Assembly (NCBI GenBank): GCA_035541215.1
Contig: DATKNV010000182.1
Span: 1 to 12,755 of the forward strand
Length of the DNA: 12,755 nt
Reading direction: 5' to 3'
DNA from: DASZHJ01 sp035541215
Lineage (GTDB): Bacteria; Pseudomonadota; Alphaproteobacteria; ATCC43930; CGMCC-115725
Part shown: one piece after another, positions 1 through 7,404 of the stretch
Layout: the number at the start of each line of letters is the position of its first letter
Position numbering within the stretch: position 1 is the first letter of the stretch
Program-made: the position numbers and the translations under genes
Notes under the pieces: model-generated
Seen by the model: the letters and a program-made list of their open reading frames with translations, nothing else
Databases searched by the model: none
What the model was told of the DNA's origin: nothing

Positions 1-721
1 CCTTCAGAATGCGCTTGATGACGTCGGGCTCGGCCGGGTCGTAGGCCGACGCAGCGCCATTCTGCAGTGCGGTCTCGCGCGCGGCGGCGGAGAGATCGGC
101 CACCGCGATCGGCTGCTTGAACATGGCCTGCGCGAACGACAGACCCATCATGCCGACGCCGCCGAGCCCGATCAGCAGCAGGTTGCGCTGGCGCGGCCGG
201 TCGACGAGCCGCTTGAGTGCGCCATAGGCTGTGACGCCCGAGCACATCAGGGTCGCGGCCTGGTTGACCGGGAGCGGATCATATTCGAGCAGATATTTCG
301 CGTCCGGCACCAGCACGTGGGTGGCGAAGCCGCCATCGATCGAGACGCCGAGGAAGCGCTGTTTAGCGCACAGATTCTCGTCGCCATTGACGCAGTCGCG
401 GCACTGGCCGCAGCCGATCCATGGAAATACCGCGCGCTTGGCGCCGATCAGCTCCTTCGGGACGTCGGGCCCGACCTCGTCGACGACACCGGCGATTTCA
501 TGCCCGAGTGTGAAGGGCAGGGTCATGCCGCGCGTGGTGTCCAGGCGCTTGCCGCCGCCAAGATCGGCGTAACCGTCCTGGATGTGCAGGTCGGAATGGC
601 ACAGGCCGCAGCGCTCGATGCGCACGAGAACCTCGCGTCCTTGCGGCTTGGGCGTTTCGACGATGGTTTCGCAGAGCGGCGCGTCGAATTTGACGAGCGA
701 CTGGCGGCGCATCAACGCCAT
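1..721 (-). CDS. Zinc-dependent alcohol dehydrogenase (3' end outside window)
   Basis: Medium-chain dehydrogenase/reductase family enzyme that would oxidise an alcohol to the aldehyde or ketone with NAD+, in the cytoplasm. The visible 240 residues cover the catalytic GroES-like domain and the start of the Rossmann domain. Seen: catalytic-zinc ligands C41 (in GLCHSDLH), H74-E75 (in GHEIAGVV) and C160; the four structural-zinc cysteines C104, C107, C110 and C118; the dinucleotide loop GLGGVG at 185-190; and D209 at the end of the next strand, which favours NAD+ over NADP+. The ATG at 721 has AGGGAG 7 nt upstream and begins 26 bp after the rsmA stop on the same strand, so read-through from rsmA is possible. 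The substrate cannot be told. Oddity: lower GC and more A/T-ending codons (AAA, TAT, AAT, GTA, ACA, TTT) than the genes upstream, suggesting a different origin. The family call is firm. Confidence 0.93.
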   Translation of the reverse strand, partial: MALMRRQSLVKFDAPLCETIVETPKPQGREVLVRIERCGLCHSDLHIQDGYADLGGGKRLDTTRGMTLPFTLGHEIAGVVDEVGPDVPKELIGAKRAVFPWIGCGQCRDCVNGDENLCAKQRFLGVSIDGGFATHVLVPDAKYLLEYDPLPVNQAATLMCSGVTAYGALKRLVDRPRQRNLLLIGLGGVGMMGLSFAQAMFKQPIAVADLSAAARETALQNGAASAYDPAEPDVIKRILK

Positions 722-728
722 GATGGAT

Positions 729-734
729 CTCCCT
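729..734 (-). promoter_or_regulatory. Ribosome binding site of the alcohol dehydrogenase
   Basis: AGGGAG read on the minus strand, 7 nt before the ATG at 721. It decides the start in favour of 721 over the in-frame ATG three codons later (712). It is one of the strongest Shine-Dalgarno sequences in the window. Confidence 0.65.
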
Positions 735-747
735 GAACGCTTGTTGA

Positions 748-1590
748 TTAGGGTTTGGTTTCGGCGCGACTATTGGTCAATTCACGAGCCATGGCAACAA
801 AGCCCGACACGGGGATCGTTTCGGCGCGGCGGGTGGGATCGACTCCGGCCGCGGCCGCGAGCCGCGCCGGATCGGCCGGCAGCGACTTCAGGCTCTGCCG
901 CAGCATCTTGCGGCGCTGGCCGAAGGCGGCGGCGGTGACGCGCTCGAGGTCCTCGCGCCGGCAGGGCGCGAGCGGCTCCGGCCGCGCCTCGATCCGCACC
1001 AGCGTCGAGGTGACCTTGGGCGCGGGGACGAAGGCTCGCGCGGGCACGTCGAAGAGACGCCGCACCTCCGCGAGCCACTGCACCAGCACGCTGAGGCGGC
1101 CGTAATCCCTCGAGCGCGGCGCCGCCGTGAGGCGCGCCGCGACCTCCTTCTGGAACATGAGGGTGAGGCTCTCATAGTCCCCGATCCTTGGGAGCCAGCG
1201 CAGCAGCAGGGCGGTCGCGATGTTGTAGGGGAGGTTGGCGGCGATCTTGCGGGGCGCAGGCACGAGGCGCGCGGGGTCGACCTCGAGCGCGTCGGCGGAG
1301 ACCACGGCGAGGCGCCCCGGATATGCCGCGACGAGCTCCTGAAGCGCCGCGACGCAGCGCTCGTCGCGCTCGATCGCCGTCACCGTCGCCGCACCTTGCT
1401 CCAGCAGCGCCCTCGTGAGGCCGCCGGGACCCGGGCCGATCTCGACGACGTTCACGCCCTCGAGCGGTGCCGCCGCGCGCGCGATCCGCGCAATGAGATT
1501 GAGGTCGAGGAGGAAGTTCTGCCCTAGGGATTTGCGGGCGGCAAGGCCGTGGCGGCGGATCACCTCGCGGAGCGGCGGAAGCTCCGGCAT
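748..1590 (-). CDS. rsmA: 16S rRNA (adenine1518-N6/adenine1519-N6)-dimethyltransferase RsmA (KsgA)
   Basis: Uses S-adenosylmethionine to dimethylate two adjacent adenines in the 3'-terminal helix 45 loop of 16S rRNA during late small-subunit assembly in the cytoplasm. The protein is 280 aa, close to the usual length of about 270. Seen: the N-terminal LGQNFL motif (22-27), SAM-binding motif I EIGPGPGGLT (50-59), acidic residues of the following strand (AIERDE, 72-77), the catalytic motif NLPYN (119-123), and a C-terminal helical domain. The ATG at 1590 gives the expected short leader before LGQNFL. A GGGAG lies immediately before it, closer than is ideal, so coupling to pdxA is likely. The gene follows the pdxA stop by 12 bp and is the last recognisable member of the conserved run. 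Loss of this enzyme classically gives kasugamycin resistance. Nothing is missing. Confidence 0.97.
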   Translation of the reverse strand: MPELPPLREVIRRHGLAARKSLGQNFLLDLNLIARIARAAAPLEGVNVVEIGPGPGGLTRALLEQGAATVTAIERDERCVAALQELVAAYPGRLAVVSADALEVDPARLVPAPRKIAANLPYNIATALLLRWLPRIGDYESLTLMFQKEVAARLTAAPRSRDYGRLSVLVQWLAEVRRLFDVPARAFVPAPKVTSTLVRIEARPEPLAPCRREDLERVTAAAFGQRRKMLRQSLKSLPADPARLAAAAGVDPTRRAETIPVSGFVAMARELTNSRAETKP

Positions 1591-1602
1591 CTCCCGCGCG
1601 CG

Positions 1603-2613
1603 TCAGGCGACCGAGCGCCGCGCGCCGCGCCGCTCCGCCATCTCCGCGGCCATCTGCAGCGCCGCGACGAGGCTCGTCTCGCTCGCGATCCCCTTGCCCG
1701 CGATGTCGCAGGCGGTGCCGTGATCGGGCGAGGTGCGGATGAAGGGGAGACCCAACGTGACGTTGACCCCGCGCTCGAAATCGACGGTCTTGATCGGGAT
1801 GAGCGCTTGGTCGTGATACATGCAGAGCGCGGCGTCGTAGCGCGCGCGGGCTGCGGCGTGGAACAGGGAATCCGAGGGGAAGGGACCCTCGACGGCGAAG
1901 CCCTCGGCCCGGAGCGCCTCGACCGCGGGCCGCACGATCTCCAGGTCCTCGCGGCCGATCGCACCGTTCTCGCCGGCATGCGGATTGAGGCCGGCGACCA
2001 CGAGGCGCGGCCGCAGAATCCCGAAATCGCTCGCGAGCGCGCGCGCGGTGATGCGCCCCGCCCGGAGGATCCGCTCGGTGCTGAGGCTGCGGATCGCCTC
2101 CGCGAGCGCCACGTGCACGGTCACGGGAACGGTCCGCAGGCCCGGAAGGGCGAACATCATGATGGCCTTGTAGTCGCCCCCGGCGAGTTCCTCCAGGAAC
2201 TCCGTGTGGCCGGGGTGGCGAAACCCCGCCGTGTAGAGCGTCTCCTTCTGGATCGGATTGGTGACGACCGCCGAGGCGCGTCCGCCGCGCACGAGCTCGA
2301 CCGCGCTCACGATGGCGCCGATCACCGCGCGCGCGTTGGCGGGGTCGGGCCGTCCCATGAGCACGGGATGGGCGAGGCGCCGCGGCAGCACGCCGAGCGC
2401 CTCACCGAAGCAAAGCGCGGCCTCCTCGGGTCCCGCGACCGCGCGCAGCGGCACTTTCCAGCCGAGCATCGCGGCGAGCCTGCCGAGGCGCTCGGGGTCG
2501 TCGATGACGAAGAACGGCGGCACGCCCTCGGCGCGGCGGAGCCACGCCTTGAGGGCGATCTCCCCGCCAATTCCCGCCGGCTCCCCCATGGTGAGGGCGA
2601 TCGGCTGGGTCAT
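1603..2613 (-). CDS. pdxA: 4-hydroxythreonine-4-phosphate dehydrogenase PdxA
   Basis: Oxidises 4-phosphohydroxy-L-threonine with NAD(P)+ in the DXP-dependent pathway to pyridoxal 5'-phosphate; the product decarboxylates and is condensed with DXP by PdxJ. It is a cytoplasmic, metal-dependent enzyme. The protein is 336 aa, the normal length. Seen: the N-terminal signature TMGEPAGIGGEI (8-19), and the three metal-binding histidines H136 (GHTEFLEEL), H212 (GLNPHAGENG) and H267 (MYHDQALIP). The C-terminal TSPDHGTACDIAGKG stretch (295-309) is also present. The ATG at 2613 is chosen because the family signature starts seven residues in and because it overlaps the surA stop as ATGA, a classic coupled junction. 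The frame is open 46 codons further upstream, but that part is antisense-like arginine-rich sequence inside surA. All key residues are intact. Confidence 0.97.
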   Translation of the reverse strand: MTQPIALTMGEPAGIGGEIALKAWLRRAEGVPPFFVIDDPERLGRLAAMLGWKVPLRAVAGPEEAALCFGEALGVLPRRLAHPVLMGRPDPANARAVIGAIVSAVELVRGGRASAVVTNPIQKETLYTAGFRHPGHTEFLEELAGGDYKAIMMFALPGLRTVPVTVHVALAEAIRSLSTERILRAGRITARALASDFGILRPRLVVAGLNPHAGENGAIGREDLEIVRPAVEALRAEGFAVEGPFPSDSLFHAAARARYDAALCMYHDQALIPIKTVDFERGVNVTLGLPFIRTSPDHGTACDIAGKGIASETSLVAALQMAAEMAERRGARRSVA

Positions 2614-3860
2614 ACGCGAAGGTCCACGTTGGCGGTGCGGCGGAGATCGCTGAGATAGCGCCGCGCGAGCGTGTCGAGCCGCTGGCGCAGGATGCTGTCG
2701 CGGAGCTGCTCGCGGGTCGGGATGGGCGAGGGCGCATCGTTGCGCTCGCACACCATGAGGACGCCGATGCCGTCGGCCAGGATCAGCGGCTTGCTCGCCT
2801 CCGCGACCTTGAGGGGTGCCACTACGTTCTGAATCTCCCGAGGGAGCGTGCCCACCTTGATGTTGCGCAGCTCGCCGGAGTATTGCGGCGCGATCTCCTG
2901 TCCGAGCTTCAGGAGCTCGCCGCAGCTCTTCACGGTCTCGCTGGCCTTCTGTGCCTGGGCCAGGGCCCGCTGCTTCTCGGCCTCGGAGGCGTTGCGCGGC
3001 AGCGGCAGCGCGAGGCGCGCCAGAGTGACGACGGCGTCGGCGGGGGTACTCGAGCCGAGCGTGCGCCGGTCGGCGAGATAGAGGATATAGAAGCCGCCGG
3101 AGCCGCGAATGGGCGGCGAGAGCTGGCCCGGCTGCATCGTCTCGATCGCCTTGCCGACCTCACCGGCAAACTCGCCGGCGGAGATCCAGCCGAGATCGCC
3201 GCCCACGGCGGCGGTCGGCGACTGCGAGAACTGCTGCGCGACCGCGTTGAAGCTCGCCCCTGCGCGGATCTGCTCGATGAGGCGGTCGGCCAGCGCCTTC
3301 ACCTCCGCCTCCTGCTCCGGCTTGTCGACGGCGAGGAAGATCTCGCCGACGCGGCTCTGCGGCTTGCCGATCTGCTCCTTGACGCGCGCGAGGGTCTCGT
3401 TGATCTCTTCCTCCGAGACCGTCACGTTCTGGGCGAGACGGCCGTCGACGAGCCGGTTCCAGGCGATGCTCGCGGAGATCTGGGCGACGAGGGTCGAGCG
3501 CGGTATGCCCTGGGCGTCCAGGATCTTCTCGAGGCCGCCCTTGGGCAGGCGGTTCTGCTGCTCGAGCCGCTCGATCGCCTGCGCCACGTCTTTCTCGCTC
3601 ACGGCAACGTTGTAGCGCTTGGCCTCCTGCATCTCGAGTTTCTCGTCGACGAGCGAGCGCAGCACCTGCGGCACCACACGCTGGCGCACCTGAGCATTGT
3701 CCGGCAATTGCGAGGACAGCAGGATGAGGCGCGTGCGCGCCTCGAGATCCGCCGTCGAGATCACGTCGTCGTTGACGACGGCGGCAATGCTGGCGTTCTG
3801 CGCCCAAGCCGCAGCGCTTCCCAGCACTAGAAACAGCAACGCGACAACGATACGAGTCAT
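2610..3860 (-). CDS. surA: Periplasmic chaperone / peptidyl-prolyl isomerase SurA
   Basis: Periplasmic chaperone that carries unfolded outer-membrane proteins (LptD is a known client in E. coli) to the BAM complex. The protein is 416 aa against 428 in E. coli. Seen: a signal peptide (residues 1-20, hydrophobic core VVALLFLVLG, cleavage near AWA-QN); a SurA N-terminal chaperone domain (about 22-160, with DDVIS and LVDEKLEMQEAKR); one clear parvulin domain (about 168-265, including GGDLGWIS at 220-227 and FYILYLADRR at 257-266); and a second, degenerate parvulin-like region (about 275-375). A C-terminal helix (about 383-410) completes the chaperone core. The start at 3860 is set by the signal peptide; the frame stays open to an ATG at 3980, but that would place 40 basic residues ahead of it. 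AAGG lies 11-12 nt upstream. The stop overlaps the pdxA start. Only the first parvulin domain looks complete, so isomerase activity is uncertain. Confidence 0.94.
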   Translation of the reverse strand: MTRIVVALLFLVLGSAAAWAQNASIAAVVNDDVISTADLEARTRLILLSSQLPDNAQVRQRVVPQVLRSLVDEKLEMQEAKRYNVAVSEKDVAQAIERLEQQNRLPKGGLEKILDAQGIPRSTLVAQISASIAWNRLVDGRLAQNVTVSEEEINETLARVKEQIGKPQSRVGEIFLAVDKPEQEAEVKALADRLIEQIRAGASFNAVAQQFSQSPTAAVGGDLGWISAGEFAGEVGKAIETMQPGQLSPPIRGSGGFYILYLADRRTLGSSTPADAVVTLARLALPLPRNASEAEKQRALAQAQKASETVKSCGELLKLGQEIAPQYSGELRNIKVGTLPREIQNVVAPLKVAEASKPLILADGIGVLMVCERNDAPSPIPTREQLRDSILRQRLDTLARRYLSDLRRTANVDLRV

Positions 3861-3975
3861 GGGCCGATTAACCTTGGATGGCGGGTCGGGTCCGAGGCCC
3901 GGTTTCGTCCGCGGGCGCATTTTGGTTTGGCGGCTGTGCCGGCGCAATGCCCGCATCTCCTGCCGCCTTTTTTTA

Positions 3976-4005
3976 ATCATAGCATTTCCGGGGGCGCAAT
4001 GTCGC
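3976..4005 (-). promoter_or_regulatory. Candidate extended -10 promoter for surA-pdxA-rsmA
   Basis: In the 164-bp gap between lptD and surA, minus strand: -35-like GCGACA (4005-4000), an 18-bp spacer ending in TGC, and -10 TATGAT (3981-3976), one mismatch from TATAAT. TGC directly before the hexamer is an extended -10. Transcription would start near 3969, leaving a leader of about 110 nt before surA. A 5-bp hairpin (GGCGC/GCGCC, 3993-4008) overlies the -35. The gap is the only long one in the run, which supports an internal promoter. No intrinsic terminator for lptD was seen there, so read-through from lptD is also likely. Confidence 0.38.
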
Positions 4006-4024
4006 GCCTGCCGCGCCGGGGGCC

Positions 4025-6289
4025 TCAGAGCGGGGGGACCGCGCCGGTGCTGCCGGTGGAGTAGGGGCGCAGATTGACCTGGCCGAGATTCTTAAAGGTG
4101 ATCGTGAAGAGCAGCGAGGTGCCGGGCTTGATGTCGCGGTCGGAGGTGCCGCTGTGGTTCAGCGTCACCGTGAATGCCAGGCATTCGTCGTGATAGCTGG
4201 CGGCAATGCCCGCGTTGAGCGTCTCCGAGCTCGACCCGAGGCTTTGGGTTCCGTAGAGCCCCACGGTCCAATAGCGCGTGAGATCCGCGATCACGGTTCC
4301 CGTGAGCTGCCGGCGGGCCTCGTTCTGGGGCACGAGCGGATCGTGGGTCAGGTTGACGAAGCTGAGATTGACGCGAAAGCTCGAGGGGCCCGCGAGAATG
4401 CCGGCCTCCTGGCGCTGCGCCGTCAAGTCATTGCTCTCGAGGCTGAAGCGATAGAAGAAGTCGAGGTAGGGTGCCGGCGAGACCATGACGCGCCCGACCA
4501 CGTTCGAGAATCGCCCGGGGATGCCCGAGCCCGAGGGATAGGGTCCGTGCTCCTGAAAACGGTAGCTCTGGCCGATGAGGAAGCGCGTGCCGCCGCCGTT
4601 GTCGCCATAGAAGCCGCCGCTCAATCCGTAATCGATGCGCTGGCCGGGATCGACCTGGTCGTAGCCGGGGAAGCGGTTGGGCACGAAGAGGCTCGCGTCG
4701 CTGAATTCGAAATCGATGCTGTCCTCGTTCGGGATCTTGAGGGGATTGCCGCCGTTGGGGGCGACGATCAGCGCCGCTATCGGCTCGATGATCTGGCTGT
4801 AGCCGTTGCCGTGGCGCACCCATGGGTAGCGCCATTCGAGCTCGGCATTGGGGTAGAAGCGGCCGCTGAGGCCGGTGACCGGCGTCAGTGCGGCTGTGGG
4901 CGTGCCGACGTTGTCGGTGTCGTAGGCGTCGGCGCGCAAATTGCCGGTGAAGGTGAAGCGGTCGCCGATGAGGCCGTCGAACGGCACGCTCCAGCCCGCC
5001 CCGGTCGAGACGCGGCGAATCGCCGTGCCGTTCGAGCGGAAGAGGTTCAGCACGTTGGCGGTGGCGTTCCAGCGTCCGCCCCAATCGTCCGGCTGGCTCA
5101 CCCAGTCATAGGTGGCGACCGGCAGCACCACCGGCTGCGTGGTGTCGCCCGTGCCCGCGCGCAGGCTCTGGAAGAGATAGCTGTTGAAGACGGCATAGCT
5201 GCGGTCCCCGAAGCCTTCCGCGGTGGCGCTGCTCACCATGAAGGCGCTGCTTCCGGTGACGAGGCTGGTGCCTTGGGTATTGAAGCCGACAGGGCTTCCG
5301 AAATGAAAGCGGCGGAGGTAGGTCTGGTCGGAGGAGCGGTTGACGTCGAACATGGTCCGCCAGGTGTCGTCGACATCGAACTCGCCTTGCCCGGAGAAAT
5401 TGCCGCGGAAGGCGTCGATCGGGGACAGGGACTCTCCATTGGGCCCGGTCGGACGGTTGGTGTAGGCGCCGCTGCCGCGCAGCTCCATGTGGCCGTCGGA
5501 GAAGCGCTGCCGGTACTCGCCCGCGACCGCGCCGCCCGCCCGCGTCGTGACGATGGGCTCCAGGGTCATGTCGCTGGAGGGGTCGATCACCCAGTAATAG
5601 GGGACGCCGAGATGCGCGCCGATGGTGCTCGAGGAGCCCATGATCGGCGCGAGAAAGCCGCTCTGGCGGTGCACGGAAGGATCCGGGCTCGAGAGGTAGG
5701 GCGACCAGAAGACGGGAACGCCGTCGACCTCGAGCATGGCGTCGTAGTACTCGACGAGCTTCGCTTGCTTGTCGTGCACGATGCGCTCGGCCTTGAGCTG
5801 CCAGAGCGGCGGCGCCGTCGGGTCTTCGGCGCAGAGATCGCAGGGCGAATAGACGGCGCGGCGGATCTCGAGGCGGTTGCCGCTGGTCCGGCGCGCGACG
5901 TTGCCGGCAAAGCGCGAGCCGTCGGAGAGGAGGCCGCGGGCATTCCGGATGAAGCCCTCGCGCATCTGGTCGTGCAGCTCGATGAAGTCGCCGAACACGA
6001 CCTCGCCGGTCGGCTGCAGCAAGCTCACGTTCCCCGAGGCCGTGACCGTGTCCGTCCGCTGGTTGTAGGTCACGGTGTCCGCGAGGAGAATCTGGTCCTG
6101 CTGCGAGATCTCGACGTGGCCCTTCGCCACCACGAGGCCCAGCTCCTGGTCGTATTGCACCTCGTCGGCGAGGAAGAGCACGGGCTTGTCGCTGGGCTGG
6201 AGTTGCTGGCGCGTGATCTGCGCTCGGCCCGAGTCGGTGCCGAGCCCGATTGCCGCCAGGACGGCGAGGGCGACAGCGGGCCGGCGCAT
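4025..6289 (-). CDS. lptD: LPS-assembly outer-membrane protein LptD
   Basis: Outer-membrane translocon that, with the lipoprotein LptE, inserts LPS into the outer leaflet; its periplasmic jellyroll receives LPS from LptA. The protein is 754 aa, within family range. Seen: a signal peptide (about 1-23, GRA-QI); an LptA/OstA-like domain (about 37-150) with repeated short strands such as VVAKGHVEISQQDQILLADT and VTASGNVSLLQPTGEVVFGD; the conserved segment around YSPCDLC; VFWSPYLSSPDPSVHRQSGF (about 194-213) at the barrel entrance; then about 500 residues of alternating strands. Only three cysteines occur: C150, C153 and C703. The last strand (TSLLFTITFKNLG) is followed by a tail of about 20 residues ending VPPL. 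The start at 6289 follows the lptG stop by 7 bp, and its GAGG Shine-Dalgarno overlaps that stop. No lptE is in the window. Confidence 0.96.
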   Translation of the reverse strand: MRRPAVALAVLAAIGLGTDSGRAQITRQQLQPSDKPVLFLADEVQYDQELGLVVAKGHVEISQQDQILLADTVTYNQRTDTVTASGNVSLLQPTGEVVFGDFIELHDQMREGFIRNARGLLSDGSRFAGNVARRTSGNRLEIRRAVYSPCDLCAEDPTAPPLWQLKAERIVHDKQAKLVEYYDAMLEVDGVPVFWSPYLSSPDPSVHRQSGFLAPIMGSSSTIGAHLGVPYYWVIDPSSDMTLEPIVTTRAGGAVAGEYRQRFSDGHMELRGSGAYTNRPTGPNGESLSPIDAFRGNFSGQGEFDVDDTWRTMFDVNRSSDQTYLRRFHFGSPVGFNTQGTSLVTGSSAFMVSSATAEGFGDRSYAVFNSYLFQSLRAGTGDTTQPVVLPVATYDWVSQPDDWGGRWNATANVLNLFRSNGTAIRRVSTGAGWSVPFDGLIGDRFTFTGNLRADAYDTDNVGTPTAALTPVTGLSGRFYPNAELEWRYPWVRHGNGYSQIIEPIAALIVAPNGGNPLKIPNEDSIDFEFSDASLFVPNRFPGYDQVDPGQRIDYGLSGGFYGDNGGGTRFLIGQSYRFQEHGPYPSGSGIPGRFSNVVGRVMVSPAPYLDFFYRFSLESNDLTAQRQEAGILAGPSSFRVNLSFVNLTHDPLVPQNEARRQLTGTVIADLTRYWTVGLYGTQSLGSSSETLNAGIAASYHDECLAFTVTLNHSGTSDRDIKPGTSLLFTITFKNLGQVNLRPYSTGSTGAVPPL

Positions 6290-6294
6290 CGCCG

Positions 6295-6298
6295 CCTC
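6295..6298 (-). promoter_or_regulatory. lptD Shine-Dalgarno embedded in the lptG stop codon
   Basis: The junction reads TGAGGCGGCGATG: GAGG overlaps the TGA of lptG and sits 5 nt before the lptD ATG. A ribosome finishing lptG would uncover the site, so the two genes are probably translationally coupled. Confidence 0.55.
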
Positions 6299-7394
6299 AG
6301 CCGTCCTCGAGATGGAGGAGGAAGCTCGCTCCTACGAGCCAGCTCACCCCCGCGGGCGTCCAGGCGGCGAGGCTCACGGGAATGGTCGAGGAGTTGCCGA
6401 GCGCGATCACGAGGTAATTGAGGAAGAAGAGCGCGAAGCCCGTGGTGACGCCGGCGGCGAGCATCAGCATCGTGCCGCCGCGGCGGTGCATACGCAGGCT
6501 GAAGGTCGCAGCGATCAGGACCATCGCCGCCAGCAGGAACGGCCGCGCCAGCAGGGCGTTGTAGTAGAGGCGGTGGCGCTGGGTCGCGAATCCCGATTGC
6601 TCCAGGAGGTTGATGAACCCCGGCAACTCCCAGAACGACATGGTCTCGGGCGAGGCGAAGCTCTCCTCGATCTTGTCGGGCGTCATGTTCGTCTCGACCG
6701 TGGTCTCCGCGAAGGCCTCCTGCGCCTTGTCGGGCTGCCAGAGCGTGCCCTTGCTGATCCGCCAGAGCCCGCCCTCGAGGCGCGCCTCCTCGGCATCGAT
6801 GCGGCCGACGAGCCGGTACTGCTTGTCCAGAAGCAGCAGCATCACGTCCTTGAGATTGACGCCGCCGGGAGCGAGCGCGTTGCCGTGAATCACCGACGGC
6901 ATGCCCTTGCCGTCGCTCTGCAGCAGCCAAAGGCCCGAGCGGCCGAAGGCGAGGCTCTCGGCGCTGCTGCGGAGGATGCGGTTCTCGAGCTTCTCGTAGC
7001 TCGCCTGCAGGACCGAGGCGACGGGATTGAAGACCGTCACGGCGAGGATGCCGATGAGCGCCGCGCAGGCGACGGCAGGCGCGAGGAACTGCCAGACCGA
7101 GACCCCGGCCGAGCGCGCCACCACGAGCTCGTTGCTGCGGGTCATCCGCCAGAACGCGAACATGGCCCCGAACAGCACCGCGAAGGGCAGGATCTGCTGC
7201 GCCATGTATGGCTGCTTGAGCGCCGCCATCTCCAGCAGGACCAGGAACCCCGCTCCCGCCCGGTTGCCCGCGCGGCGGATCAGCTCGAGATAGTCGAGTA
7301 GCAGCACGATCAGCATCATCGAGGCGAAGACGCCGAAGCACCAGATCAGGAACTGGCGCGCGATATAGAGCGCGAGGATCTTCCAGGACGGCAT
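6297..7394 (-). CDS. lptG: LPS export ABC transporter permease LptG
   Basis: Inner-membrane permease that pairs with LptF and the ATPase LptB (LptB2FG) to extract LPS from the inner membrane and push it to LptC/LptA. The protein is 365 aa, normal size. Seen: an N-terminal helix (about 13-34) after a short basic start (MPSWKILALYIARQF); two more helices (about 64-82 and 102-125) flanking the coupling segment FWRMTRSNELVVARSAGVS (81-99); a periplasmic beta-jellyroll (about 130-265); and three C-terminal helices (about 272-355). The start at 7394 is chosen because this is where the YIARQFL family N-terminus begins. The frame stays open to 8435, but that part is out-of-frame sequence inside lptF. 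The gene is 8 bp from lptF and 7 bp from lptD. LptG is distinguished from LptF by order and by the RMTRSNELVVARSAGVS form of the coupling segment. Confidence 0.95.
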   Translation of the reverse strand: MPSWKILALYIARQFLIWCFGVFASMMLIVLLLDYLELIRRAGNRAGAGFLVLLEMAALKQPYMAQQILPFAVLFGAMFAFWRMTRSNELVVARSAGVSVWQFLAPAVACAALIGILAVTVFNPVASVLQASYEKLENRILRSSAESLAFGRSGLWLLQSDGKGMPSVIHGNALAPGGVNLKDVMLLLLDKQYRLVGRIDAEEARLEGGLWRISKGTLWQPDKAQEAFAETTVETNMTPDKIEESFASPETMSFWELPGFINLLEQSGFATQRHRLYYNALLARPFLLAAMVLIAATFSLRMHRRGGTMLMLAAGVTTGFALFFLNYLVIALGNSSTIPVSLAAWTPAGVSWLVGASFLLHLEDG

Positions 7395-7400
7395 CGCGCG

Positions 7401-7404
7401 CCTC
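7401..7404 (-). promoter_or_regulatory. lptG Shine-Dalgarno embedded in the lptF stop codon
   Basis: The junction reads TGAGGCGCGCGATG: GAGG overlaps the lptF TGA and lies 6 nt before the lptG ATG. The arrangement is nearly identical to the lptG-lptD junction, pointing to coupled translation of the permease pair. Confidence 0.55.

Noticed and set aside
3940..3975. GGCGG...CCGCC followed by seven or more T on the plus strand as an intrinsic terminator
   Set aside because: The stem is short with a loop of about 30 nt, and no plus-strand gene runs into it. Read on the minus strand it is an A-tract, not a U-tract.
3861..3980. SurA starting at the in-frame ATG at 3980
   Set aside because: It would put 40 highly basic residues ahead of a clear signal peptide, and this ATG lies within the candidate -10 element.
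4154..6421. A 755-codon open frame on the plus strand covering nearly all of lptD
   Set aside because: Its product is an Ala/Arg/Glu/Val-rich string with no domain, while the opposite strand encodes a complete LptD with signal peptide and family motifs. Stop-free antisense frames are common in DNA this GC-rich.
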